64,000 nucleotides of DNA, from positions 320,100,336-320,164,335 of the forward strand of contig OW240916.1 in the NCBI GenBank assembly GCA_933207985.1. Reading direction: 5' to 3'. This document shows positions 41,701 through 52,150 of the stretch, in pieces. Made by a program: the position numbers and the translations under genes. Within the stretch, counting starts at the first letter, position 1. Each line of letters opens with the position of its first letter. A model generated the notes under the pieces. It ran no database searches, was not told the DNA's origin, and saw nothing but the letters and a program-made list of their open reading frames with translations. The stretch comes from Pelobates cultripes. Its lineage: Eukaryota > Chordata > Amphibia > Anura > Pelobatidae.

Positions 41701-42915
41701 TACACGACAAGAAATTTTGGATCTGTGAAATAATTTTTTCTGAAAATAGAAAATTTTACGTGACAGTCGAAATGCGTCCGGATGTCACTGGCTCATCCAA
41801 ATGTAGTTTTGAAGCCAAATCTGAAGAAAATGGCCAATCAGTGTGTTGCAAAATATATAGATAATATCATGTTATTTACATCATTTAAATCTAAATTTTT
41901 ATAAATGTGTATTGTATATATTTATAAAATAAGTGATTTATAAATATTTAGTTTGTACTGCTCCTCATTTGTTTCCTATATTGTTCCCTTCTCAAATGAT
42001 CTGTGAATAAAATCAACATTTATTGCCCATCTCCTAGCTATCATTCAGATTTTTTCCCCACGAATCAGCTCTGTTACATAAGATAATAGATAAGTTAGAG
42101 GGAAATATAATACATTTTGTTCTAAATGAGGTATTTTTAAACAGTACATAAAATATAAGATAATAGTAGGGGATGGTATAAGAGCACAGATTAAAGTTTG
42201 GGTAAACGGGACATTACTCAGAATAAGTCCCGAGCTTCCAGACATGAAATGGACAATAATGAGCATTATAATAGACTTTATTATGTGGTTCAGGAACTTG
42301 TGTGATGAGGAAAGAATTCGATTTATGAAACGAGGTGTTCCTTTCTGAGGGAAGAGTGTGTAGCAGGGCTGGCCATTGGCCATGGCGAAGCGTGACTGGA
42401 ACAAGTAGCAAGTTCTTGCATTTTTATGACAAATTATTTATATACGCTAAGGGCCATGAAGTGACTCAAAAGGAAGGTGAATGGTGTTTATAGACATTTT
42501 CTTGGGAAATTAGGCCAGCTGAACCTGACGAACACAACTTGCAAAAAAAAAAAAGTCTGAAAACCAAGGCTTAAATGGACATTAAAATGTACGTATAAAT
42601 AGACAAAGGCACCATTAACATTGCGTTCTTCCCTGTTTGAGAATGTTTCACAGGTGCCACCAGTCCAGTAAAAACAGCTGTAGAATTCCTTTCAAGGTTG
42701 AGCTGTGGTCACAAAGTATGGGTGGACATTGCAAGTCTGAGGACTTCTCCATTGACTATGGTTTGAGGGCAGAATTTCAGGGTTACAGGGGTTTGCAGCG
42801 TCAGATGCGACAGTGACATCACACCTGCCCCCTGTTAAAAAGGTGTTTTTACTCCCCTTATTTCCAGCACAATGCTGGTCTCGCGGCAGCTCGCCCTACT
42901 TTGCGTCGTTGCATA
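38771..42915. other. Long non-coding stretch, mostly unique
   Basis: About 4.1 kb without a convincing gene. Visible items: TA runs near 38920 and 39210, a hairpin at about 39311-39381 (GTTAGTCTCTATGG with CCATAGAGACTAAC), a repeat-like TTGAGCTCATTTGCATAC near 39097, a T run at 40052, and one exon-like stretch at 41100-41241 described separately. Confidence 0.4.
41100..41241 (+). other. Exon-like interval, protein not recognised
   Basis: Acceptor-like TTTCCTTTCAG ends at 41099 and a strong donor CAA-GTAAGA begins at 41242. Between them one frame is open for all 47 codons (starting FEGRDVHNYTFHFGRR, ending KSDIPDQ). I do not recognise the peptide, there is no partner exon nearby, and a 47-codon open frame can arise by chance in AT-rich DNA. 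Listed as a possibility only. Confidence 0.15.
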
Positions 42916-42918
42916 GAA

Positions 42919-42966
42919 ACATAGAATGTGACGGCGGATAAAAACCATTCAGCCTATCTAGTCTTG
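42919..42966 (-). mobile_element. CR1/L2-type LINE tail, minus strand
   Basis: AACATAGAATGTGACGGCGG and CAGCCTATCTAGTC are the reverse complement of the CR1 3' tail, more diverged than the other copies. Confidence 0.7.
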
Positions 42967-43176
42967 CCTAATGGTTGTCCAGGTTTATTATTTCCAAAAT
43001 CTGGTCACCCTGCCCATAAGGCTTTCAAAGCTTAGTGGGAGTTACAGTTCTACAGCTGGATTTCTACCACAGTTCAAGGCTAGATGCAGGAAGTCTCCGA
43101 CTGGGAGCCGCTGATAGGCCTATTAGTAGATCCCCATTCACAAAATGGCTTCACACCACAACAACTTAATGACAAA

Positions 43177-43206
43177 AGTGTTAGTGTGCCCGGAGTGTCT
43201 CTTTAA
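43177..43206. mobile_element. T2-like MITE, right end only
   Basis: TGTGCCCGGAGTGTCTCTTTAA is the inverse of a TTAAAGAGACACTCC terminus. The other end was not located with confidence (perhaps near 42836). Confidence 0.35.
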
Positions 43207-43389
43207 TTTCTGGTTTCATTTTGAGGCTGGAGAAGTCAATATAGTTGCATTTTCAGTTGAATTTGGAGAAACCACTTGAAGCATTTGTTGGGTTGAGCTA
43301 TTACAATCAGGGCCGGTGCAAGGATTTTTGCCGCCCTTGGCAAAAAAAATTTTGCCACCCCATTTGCTCCACCCATTCATGCAGACCGA

Positions 43390-43975
43390 TATACACTGAC
43401 TCAAGCAGACTGACACACACACATGCAGACTGACGCACACACACGTACTGACCCTCACACTAACACTGACCCTGGCAGACTGATGCACACGCACTGACCT
43501 GTGCAGACTGACCCTCACACACACTGATGAATGCAGACTGCCGCACACTCAATGACCCATGCAGACACACACATACATACTGACTCATGCAGACACACAC
43601 TAACACTCTGACCCATACAGAGACACACATACAGACACACTCTGACCCATGCAGACACAGACATACAGACACACACTGGCCCATGCAGAAACACTGACCC
43701 ATGCAGACACACTCTGACCCATGCAGACACACATGGACCAATACAGACACACACACACTGACCCATGCAGACACATACATTGACACACACTGACCCATGC
43801 AGACACACTGACCCATGCAGACACACTCTGACCCATGCAGACACACATGGACCAATACACACACACTAACCCATGCAGACACATACATAGATACAGACTG
43901 ACCCATGCAGACACACATACAGACACAAACACTGACCCAAGCAGACTGACATACAAAAACACAAATTCTTTAAAA
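43390..43975. repeat. CA-rich minisatellite, CTGACCCATGCAGACACAC unit
   Basis: About 20-24-base units; larger blocks near 43715-43800 and 43835-43870 are also duplicated. Low complexity. Confidence 0.9.
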
Positions 43976-44168
43976 CACACATTGTGATGTCCCATTGACC
44001 CTCTTACCTTTATTGCATTCCATATTGTATGACTGCTTTTCATGTGTCCACTGCGCCTGGCTGCCTTCACTCTGTCTCAGAAATTGAAGCGCACTTGCGC
44101 TGTTGCGGCAATGGGGGTCTTTGTAGGGGGCCTGGCTGAGGTGGATGCCGCCGAACCGGTGTTATACC

Positions 44169-45879
44169 CAGGGCCGTCTTTAATAACGAATGGACCCCGG
44201 GCAAGTGTTTGCTTGGGCCCCCTGTGCCCTGCCGCTCTCGCCCCTCACTCCCTGGTATGCAATCACGGCATCCATCCCAACGCAGTGGCGGTACTAAAGT
44301 AGAATGAATTTTATTGGGACCCCCAATTGCAAGGTTGGACTAAAGGTAGAACCCCATCTGTCGTGCAACTCCAACAATGCTTTGACAGCTGGGACTCTAC
44401 CAATTTCCCATGCTTGCAGGGTTGTATTTAGCACTGAGCCATGTTAGTATGTTTGAATGTAAGCATGTGTTTGTATGGAGTATGTTTGTGTGAATGTGTT
44501 TGTATGTGGTACTGGAGTTTGAATGCAAGTGTGCATTTATGTGTAGTGTTTGTTTTTGAATGTAGGAGTGTGCTTGTATGTAGTGTTGACGTTTCAATGC
44601 AGGAGTGTGTTTTATATGTAGTGTTGAAGTTTGAATGGAGGGGTGTATTTGTATTTAAAGTTGCGGCTCAGATGCACAGGTACACACTCTGACGCACAAG
44701 CAGATACACAGATACATACACTGACTACATACAGATAAACAGGCACATACACTGACAGACACACTGACACAGGTACATATATTGACACACACACAGACAC
44801 ATACACTGGTAGACGTACTGACAGACATACTGACACAGGCACATATACAGACATACTGACACACAGACACATATACCGACATACTGACACACACACACAG
44901 ACACATACACTGATCAACATACTGACACACATACACTGACAGAAATACTGACACCCACACACTGACAGATATACTGACACCCACATACACTGAGAAATAC
45001 TGACACACACACACAGGCACATACACTGACACACACAGACTGATATACTAACACACACACACAGACATACTGACGACTGACAGACATACTGACACATACA
45101 CATACTGACACACACAGATATACACACACATATATACTGACACACAGACAGACATACTGACACACACACACATGCTGACACACACACATACACTAACACA
45201 CATACACACACACATACACTAACACACAAACACACACACACTAACACACAAACACACACTAACACACACATACACCAACACACATACACACACATACACA
45301 CATACACACACACATAACACATACACTAACACACATACACTAACACACACACACTAACACACACACACACTAACACACACATACACACAACACACAACAC
45401 ACACACACACACACACACACATACACACACACATAACACACACATACACAAACACACACACTAACACACACACAAACACACATTTTTTTTAAAAAATGTA
45501 ATCCCCCCAGCCATCTTACCTTTTGGAGTGCTGGGGGGATTCCCTGGGGTCCAGTGGTGCTGCTGGGCTCCTGGGCGGGTGGCCGGTCGGGCAGGAAGGC
45601 GGGCGCGCGAGGGAGCACTCACTGCTTCCTCTTCAGCTCCCTCGCGCGCCGAGTAGGGATGCCGGCGCCGGAAGATGGCGTCCGGCTCCGGCATCAGTGC
45701 GGTGCGCGAGGGAGCTGAAGAGGAAGCAGTGAGTGCTCCCTCGCGCGCCCGCCTTCCTGCCCGACCGGCCACCCGCCCGCCGGGGTCAGCGGGGCCCACG
45801 GGGCAGGTGCCTCGGGCCCCCCAAGAGAAACTGGGCCCGGGGCAGCTGCCCCGTTTGCCCCGCGTTAAAGACGGCCCTG
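44169..45879. mobile_element. Complete non-autonomous hAT element, copy 2 (1,711 bp)
   Basis: CAGGGCCGTCTTTAATAACG and TTAAAGACGGCCCTG are inverted ends, with a perfect 8-base duplication GTTATACC (44161-44168 and 45880-45887). Almost identical in the left half to 22275-24085. It contains a CA array (about 44680-45480) and a GC-rich inverted repeat around 45600-45750 whose centre has lost the CRE palindrome. No coding capacity. Confidence 0.85.
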
Positions 45880-46080
45880 GTTATACCGGGCGCTAGTCAG
45901 CAGCCATGTAAGTGCTCCCTAACGCCCGGTAACATGGCCGGCGGCATGGTTTGTATTATTTTTACAACATAAAAAGGTGGCCAAACAAGCAGAGCACTGA
46001 AGCCACTACCTCCCCTCCCCTCCCCCTTAAGCAGCGCCCTAGGCGATCACATAATTGGCCTATAGGAAGAGCCGGCCCTG

Positions 46081-46590
46081 ATTTCAATTGCTTTTGTTTT
46101 GTTTATTGCAAACAGCTGTAAAGTCTGTAAATTTTGACAATAGACCTAATTTTTAATGGGGGTTAAACATTAATTACTCTTTTAATAAAAGTATGTATTA
46201 AAAACCAGTAAGTACTTCGAAAATGAATTCTGTCGGTTCGTTCAGACATCCTTTTCATTCCCTGCTCTCTGTTATTTGATTGCTACAGCTAACTGAATCG
46301 GTCCCTTTGAAGACAGGACAGCAAATCCGAGACGTTAAATTTCAGTGATGTGCAAGTTTAGAGTAAGAATGTATTTTACAGCGAACATTCCGTCACAGGA
46401 AGGACCCCAGTGAAATGGCACTGATATATGTGCTTTCCATATGTTACCATTAAATAGGATACAGTAATTATGTAACAAGGTGCAATGGATGCCCTGCCTC
46501 TCCTAATGCTTCCCATCTGCTTCTCTCCGTTTATTTACATCACTAGTTACACAGCGAAGGGACGAAGCCCTTTCTGTAGGATAGAGGTTA
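46081..46590. other. Non-coding, no feature recognised
   Basis: AT-rich spacer between the outer hAT element and the Gypsy-like remnant. Nothing supported. Confidence 0.4.
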
Positions 46591-47356
46591 AGTTATTAAT
46601 ATATTATGCTTGTGGTGGAACCAACCTCGCCACTGTGCACTGGAGGAGCCTGGTTGCTCACATGCTCCCTTTAGACTATGGCCCGGCATTTTAAAACCTT
46701 TTATTTTCCCTGCAGAAAGGCTTATTTGTGCCTTTCTGCCGGGGTGTTCGGTAGATCCAATCTACCAAACAAAGTACCAAACGATTGACCACCTGGGAAC
46801 TGGAGTGTGCCGTCAATTGGTCGCCCAGAAGCTGCGGTTAACTGCCGCTTAATTGACAAACGCTGGGTGGCATTTGTTCATTTGCCGAACACGTGGCAGT
46901 GGCCATTAACTCCCGAACGGCCACCGGTGTTCAGTGCCCAAACTATGGAACTGGAAACGGACACTTATTTGCGCGAACACTGCTGAGCCGCCAGCCTCCT
47001 TACCTCTGCATTCGGTAGTATAACCGAATGCCTGCTCATTCGGTAGTTTAACCTTATGAACAGCATCACCCCAGATAGCCAGGCCATGGAGCCTATTCGT
47101 GTAATGAAAGACTATGGGAAAGACTTTGGCTCCATGGCAATTGAACTGTACAATGTGATCTGAGCGCCATTCGGTAATAATGTGCGCTCAGATCTAAGCT
47201 ATCTGGGGATATGTAGAATGTATGTGTTTTATTCATTATTCGCAACATTGGGTATTTTTGTGTCTTTTTACTTACATGTGCTCAATGGAGTTTTGCCTCT
47301 GTCCTGGGAGATAATTGGATTACTTCCCAATTATCTCCAGGATAGAGAGGAGGGAT
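46591..47356 (+). mobile_element. Gypsy-like remnant, 3' internal region with polypurine tract
   Basis: Non-coding DNA rich in CATTCGGTA and ACCGAAT motifs, with an inverted pair AGATAATTG/CAATTATCT (47310-47336) and a purine tract GATAGAGAGGAGGGA (47341-47355) directly before the LTR. The same arrangement precedes the LTR at 25977. No pol remains. Confidence 0.5.
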
Positions 47357-47767
47357 TGTGATGTAATTCTGGGAGTGTTTAAAGGTGTATGTTTGTGATT
47401 GGTCAATGTCCAAATATGTTTCCCAGTCTTCCATCTGGTCCCCTAGTGGAGTGTCCACCAGGTGGGAGACCTGCATAAAAGCCGGGCATGCAGCCCCAGT
47501 TAATGAGTTCTGCTTGACACTCAAACGAAGTGTCGTCTCGTTCTTGGGGGGAATTGGATTGTATGCTGATTGCCAGGTGTGTAAGCTGATTGTATGCTTT
47601 TCCTGTTCGGCTGTTTCCATTGTTCGTGTGTTTCCTGTTCGGGAGTTGGAGGATTCGTGTAGTTTGCAGTTCGGGAAATTGGTGCTTGCAGTAGCTGCCT
47701 GTGTATCTGAAACGGGAATATCGCCTAAACGGTTTTTAACCTCTTGTGTGCAAAACGGTCCGTTACA
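47357..47767 (+). mobile_element. Gypsy-like LTR (3'), 411 bp
   Basis: Starts TGTGATGTAATTCTGGG right after the purine tract and ends CGGTCCGTTACA. CATAAAAG (47473-47480) is a plausible TATA box followed by a region suited to R/U5. The adjacent five bases (ATGCT) have no matching partner in the window because the 5' end of the element is not present. Confidence 0.6.
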
Positions 47768-47877
47768 ATGCTGCAGGGGACTTATTCTTTGTATCTGCTA
47801 AATATACACACATGAGCCGAGCACATTGGATAATAAATTGAAAAACGATCAGCATAAACATATATCGATATTAAAAC

Positions 47878-47890
47878 TAACCAGTCCTCA
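47878..47890. repeat. 13-bp target-site duplication, left copy
   Basis: TAACCAGTCCTCA occurs again at 55631-55643. The copies bound a retroposed segment in minus orientation that now contains a DIRS1-like element and a hAT element. Confidence 0.6.
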
Positions 47891-48342
47891 GTTTTTTTAT
47901 TTGTTATAATTCTTTATTTTTGTAGTGCATTGTTATTCGCTCTCATGTTAGCAAGAACATGTCAATGTATAACATTATAACATCAAAAAGTGTAAGTAAT
48001 CATTTCTTCAAACATGTCAGAAGTACTGCACAATTTAAAAAAAAGTCAAGAGTGCGGGTTACTTATAAAACTGTCTAATGTATAACAAGGCATACGATGA
48101 AGCGTATATGGTAAAAACAAAGATTAACGTAATTCCATGCTAGTGGACCTTTTGTCCTAAACTGAGGTGTGCTTGCTCTTATTTTACTTCCCAGTCTCTC
48201 TTCTCTTTAAGGCATATGCAGTGTTTGCCCATGGTTAGGTGCTCGATTGATAAAGTTATAGGCGTGCTGGGTGATGGAGATGATAACATTCGACAGTTGT
48301 TGCCCTTGTGTTCCCTGCATGTTTAGACTGTGCCTATATTTG
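47891..48342 (-). mobile_element. Retroposed segment (minus orientation), 3' part
   Basis: On the minus strand it ends ...AATAAAGAATTATAAC...AAAAAAAC directly at the target duplication, the arrangement of a LINE or processed-RNA insertion with polyadenylation signal and A tail. The remainder continues at 53643-53820 and 55593-55630 after subtracting two nested insertions. Coding content not recognised. Confidence 0.45.
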
Positions 48343-48356
48343 TATTCCTGGCTAAT

Positions 48357-48473
48357 CATGGCAGCATCACTTATGGGTAGCTCCTCCCTTAGCGGTCACA
48401 GGACAGGAATTAATTAGATTAATTAATCAGACTGATAGGTATAAAGAGTCCCTCCTCCCCCTACACCTCAGTC
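48357..48473. repeat. DIRS1 left inverted terminal repeat
   Basis: 117 bases from CATGGCAGCATCACTTATGG to CACCTCAGTC, reverse complement of 53472-53588 with two differences (GCGGTC/GCAGTC and CCCCCTAC/CCCCTTAC). Contains TATAAAGAG, a possible promoter element. Confidence 0.9.
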
Positions 48474-48956
48474 TTTTTTCCTGTCCTTAGCAAGTTTTAC
48501 AGGACCTTTTTACTTTTAATTTTATGGCCACCTTCCTGCGTTTGTCGTGGGTTCGTTCCAAATGAAGTTCAGCCTCTCTTCATTTGAAGGGTCCAGTAAA
48601 CAGCCTGCATGAGCAGGACTAACTGGGTCAGGTTCAGTGTAAGTACTGAACTGCAGCGTGGGAAGTAAGTGTTTGAGGGAAACACTGTTGTGTTTGTTTG
48701 TGGGGTTGGTTTTGCCTTAAAAATTCCCCTGGGTTTTAACCTGCCCCTCCTTATTGGGGCCATTTATTCCCCCCCATGCTTAAATGGCAGCCTTTGAATC
48801 CATACTGGGCGAACTACTGTTTCTTGGCTGCTTGGTGGAACTCTAGTGATTTAAGGTAGGATTTCTAATTTTGCTGATTAGAAGTTTCTTTCATCAGCTT
48901 GCCTCTCATCAATTTGTGAATTTAGGTGTTGATTTTCCTTTGGTCTTTTTTATAGT

Positions 48957-50368
48957 ATGGATTCTCCCTCTGCCTCTGCAAGATCCCTCTCTAGAAAACA
49001 TAGGTGAGCCATTTTTAAAATGTATAGGGGGTTGTTAAAAGAGTGCCATACTAAGCCTGTAATATATGTCATATATGGCTTTATTCCAGTCCCAGCATTC
49101 ATTTGGATTCTCCAGCAAGAAAATCACAGGAAAAGTCTAATAAATGCATTAATTGTTCATCGCCTGCTCCGAATGGAAGGAATCTTTGCAGGGATTGCTT
49201 ATTGGAAGTTGCAGACGCTCCCGGTAGGGGTTCTCCACAGGACAACCTTAAACTCTGGATTTCCCAGGCTATTGCTGAGGGCTTTAAGGCTACCACGGGA
49301 TCTAGTGGTCAGAGTAAGAGACGTAGAGCGGAACCTCAGTCTTCCAGCTCTGATGAGGACCCTGATGTGTGGGAGGTCTCGGATGAAGGTGAGGAGGAAA
49401 CTGAATATACCTCCAGGTCTCTTGACTCCAGGTCTGTTGATAGACTTATTACCCTTCTCAGAGACACTCTTAGTCTCACTGAAGAAAGATCTGAATTGAA
49501 GGAGGCTGACAGGTTTTTTGAGGACCTAAAGCCTAACAGACCTATTTTCCCGGTGCATAAGTCAATCAGGGATGTGATCCTTCAGGAATGGAATAAGCCT
49601 GAAAAGAAGTCCACCTTAAAAAATAAGTTTGCGAGGGTTTATCCGTACTCTGCAGTGGATTGCTGCCTGTGGAACTCAGTTCCTAAAATTTACGCTGCAG
49701 TGATCCATGTGGCTAAGAAAACTACACTGCCTATTAACTCCATGGCATATCTCAGGGAACCTATGGAGAAGCGTATGGATGGAGACCTGATTAAAGCCTA
49801 CTTGGCCCTAGGGTCCGCCCTTCATCCGGCAGTGGAACTGACGACTCTTTCCAGAGCCTTGAAAGTGTGGCTCGCTAATCTGAAGGACGACATTGATCAA
49901 GGTGTCCGTAGGGAACATCTGTTGGAAAGCCTCAAGGTCTTTAGTCTGGCCACGGAATTCTGTTCAGAGGCCTCCCTGGACATCACTCGCATGATTGCCA
50001 AAAGCATGGCCCTGTCTGTGGCTTCTAGAAGGGCCTTGTGGCTTCATTCGTGGGGTGCTGACTATGCTTCTAAGGCTTCCCTGTGTGCACTTCCGTTCCA
50101 GGGGGATCTCCTTTTTGGGAAGATTCTGGAAGATGCTATTCAAAAAGCTGCTGATGGGAAAAAGGCGTTTTTACCTCAAGCTGGCAGGAAGAGTTTTCCC
50201 TCCTCCTGGAAGACCAAGCGCTTCAAGGATCGGTCCTTTCGGGACAGCAGAAGCTATAAACCAGGAAGGGAGTCTTCCAGGAATTCTTCATGGAAATCCT
50301 ATTCACACTCATCTTCCAGTAAAGCTTCCAGAGGAAGGGGTGCTAGAACCCCAGGGAAGAACTTCTGA
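48957..50368 (+). CDS. DIRS1-like gag (GAG-like ORF1), probably spliced
   Basis: The long frame 49103-50368 lacks an upstream in-frame ATG but starts with the conserved DIRS gag N-terminus, KCINCSSPAPNGRNLCRDC (two C-x2-C pairs). An ATG at 48957 (MDSPSASARSLSRKH) reaches a splice donor AG-GTGAGC (49004). Acceptors TTATTCCAG (49089) and TCCCAG (49095), six bases apart, both join it in frame. The mature protein would be about 440 residues: Cys pair motif, an acidic stretch (SSSDEDPDVWEVSDEGEEE), a conserved helical core (FFEDLKPNRPIFPVH, ALWLHSW) and a basic Ser/Arg/Lys C-terminus suited to nucleic-acid binding. No internal stop. Ends TGA 50366-50368. Confidence 0.75.
49004..49095 (+). other. 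Putative 86/92-nt intron in DIRS1 gag
   Basis: Donor GTGAGC at 49004, TTATTCCAG and TCCCAG tandem acceptors ending at 49089 and 49095. Removing 86 or 92 bases keeps the frame and replaces a stop-containing stretch (TGA at 49005) with continuous coding. Small spliceosomal introns are known in some DIRS1-like elements; here it is predicted from sequence only. Confidence 0.5.
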
Positions 50369-50384
50369 AGGTCTCCAGGCCCGT

Positions 50385-52150
50385 TCGGGGATGGTGGGAG
50401 GAAGACTGAAGTTCTTCTACCCCATATGGGCCAGCAATATTTCAGACCTATGGGTCACTTCCATCGTAAAAGAAGGTTACAGAATAGAATTCTCATCTCA
50501 CCCGAAAACTGCATTCTTCAGAAAATCAAAGGTTCCGGTAGGCATCAAACGAAGGGCCATGAGGTCCTGCATTTCTGTACTCCTGGAACAAAAAGTGGTG
50601 GAAGAAGTTCCAAAACGGGAATGGTTCCAGGGAATTTACTCCACTTCTTGGCCCCAAAACCACAGGGAAAATGGCGTCTCATCTTGAATTTGAAAGGCGT
50701 GAACTCCTTGCTCGACGTAAGGACGTTCAAAATGGAATCCTTGAGGACCATCTTGAAGTGTGTCAAAAAAGGAGACTGGATGACCTCAATAGACTTAAGG
50801 GACGCCTACTATCATATTCCGATCCATCAAGATCATAAACGTTTTCTCAGGTTTTGGGCGCTAGGGGACTACCCTTTGGCCTCAGCCTGGCTCCAAGAAC
50901 CTTCTCAAAAGTTCTGGTCACCTTGATAGCCTTTATAAGGGAGAAGGGTATCGAGATATTCCATTACTTGGACGACATTCTTATCTTGGGCCCATCTCAA
51001 GGAATTGTTGCTCAACATACGTCAGTGGCAATGTCCATTCTTCAAGACCATGGTTGGCTCCTGAACGTGGAAAAGAGCTCCCTCGTTCCTGCACAAACGA
51101 TCATTTTCCTGGGTGCGGTAGTGAATACCGTGTCTGCACATGTGTTCATGTCTCCAGAAAGGGTCAAGAAGATCAGGGACAAAGTAAGGAAGCTACAAGA
51201 TCTCGACACTGCACCAGCAAGAGAAGTCATGAGCCTCCTGGGTTCCTTGACATCAACAATAGGCTTGGTGAAGTGGGCCCAGTGGAAGTTTAGTCCGGCC
51301 CAGAACTGCTTCCTTCTCCAGTTCAACAGAGTGGAAGCGGATTGGGAACAGATGATATCTCTCCCCCTTCCCGTAAGGAAAACCTTAAACTGGTGGAAGA
51401 GCGAGAGGAATTTGACAACAGGCTTCCCGTTGGAAGACCCCCCTTGGAAGGTTATTACAACAAATGCCAGTTCTTTTGGATGGGGTGCCCACTTCAGTTC
51501 TGTATGGACTCAAGGGAAATGGACCCGAGAAGAGAGTCGCCTACACTCAATCTTAAGGGAACTAAGAGCGGTTTACAAGGCCGTTTTGAGATTCCTACCA
51601 AGGCTAAAGAACTCTTGGGTTCTAATCAAAACAGACAACTGAGCGGTGGCCTCATATGTGAACAACCAAGGTGGCACGAGGAGCAGGTTGCTCCTGGAAG
51701 AGCTGGCTCCCTTAATGGCTGTAGCCATGACGTATCTTCAAGGCCTGAAGGCGATTTATCTCCCAGGTTCGGAGAACGTAACGGCAGACTTCCTCAGCAG
51801 AAAGGAAATTCTTCCGGGAGAATGGCAACTTCACCCGGCAATCTTTGCAGAAATTGCTCATCGGTGGGGCATGCCCCAGGTTGACCTGATGGCATCATCT
51901 CAGAATCACCAGGTGGAGAATTACTTCTCTCTCCATCCGGACTATCAGGCACTGGGCCAGGATGCTCTCTCTCTCCCTTGGTCGTTCGATCTGGGGTATG
52001 CTTTCCCTCCCCTACCCATGATACCCAGGTTTGGTCGGAAGGCAGGAAAGTCATTGCCTTAATTCCGATTTGGCCTCGGAGGCCGTGGTTTCCCCTATTG
52101 GCCATGATGAGCCAGGAACAACCTTGGCCTCTTCCAGTGATGGAGGATCT
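50385..52150 (+). pseudogene. DIRS1-like RT-RNase H-methyltransferase polyprotein, disrupted
   Basis: Reads in order: an N-terminal segment (LKFFYPIWASNISDLWV, VEEVPKREWFQG) in one frame, then after a shift near 50645 WRLILNLKGVN and DWMTSIDLRDAYYHIP (catalytic Asp), then after a shift near 50855 LPFGLSLAPRTFSKVL, HYLDDILIL (YLDD active site) and the RNase H region (ITTNASSFGWGAH, VLIKTDN). A TGA at 51643-51645 interrupts directly after the RNase H TDN motif; downstream TADFLSRKE is RNase H end. The following WGMPQVDLMAS...YAFPP segment and, after another shift near 52050, LIPIWPRRPWFP match the DAM-like methyltransferase domain of DIRS1 elements. Three frameshifts and one stop make it non-functional. 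Confidence 0.8.

Larger units (their letters stand above)
43308..46080. mobile_element. Outer non-autonomous hAT element, host of a second hAT
   Basis: Begins CAGGGCCGGTGCAAGG and ends AAGAGCCGGCCCTG. Flanks ATTACAAT (43300-43307) and ATTTCAAT (46081-46088) match at 7 of 8. It contains a CA-rich minisatellite (43390-43975, CAGACTGACCCATGCAGACAC unit) and the complete hAT copy 44169-45879. No transposase. Confidence 0.75.

Noticed and set aside
47352..47772. Solo LTR with a target duplication
   Set aside because: The five bases on each side (GGGAT and ATGCT) do not match, and a purine tract lies directly upstream, so it is treated as a 3' LTR of a truncated element.
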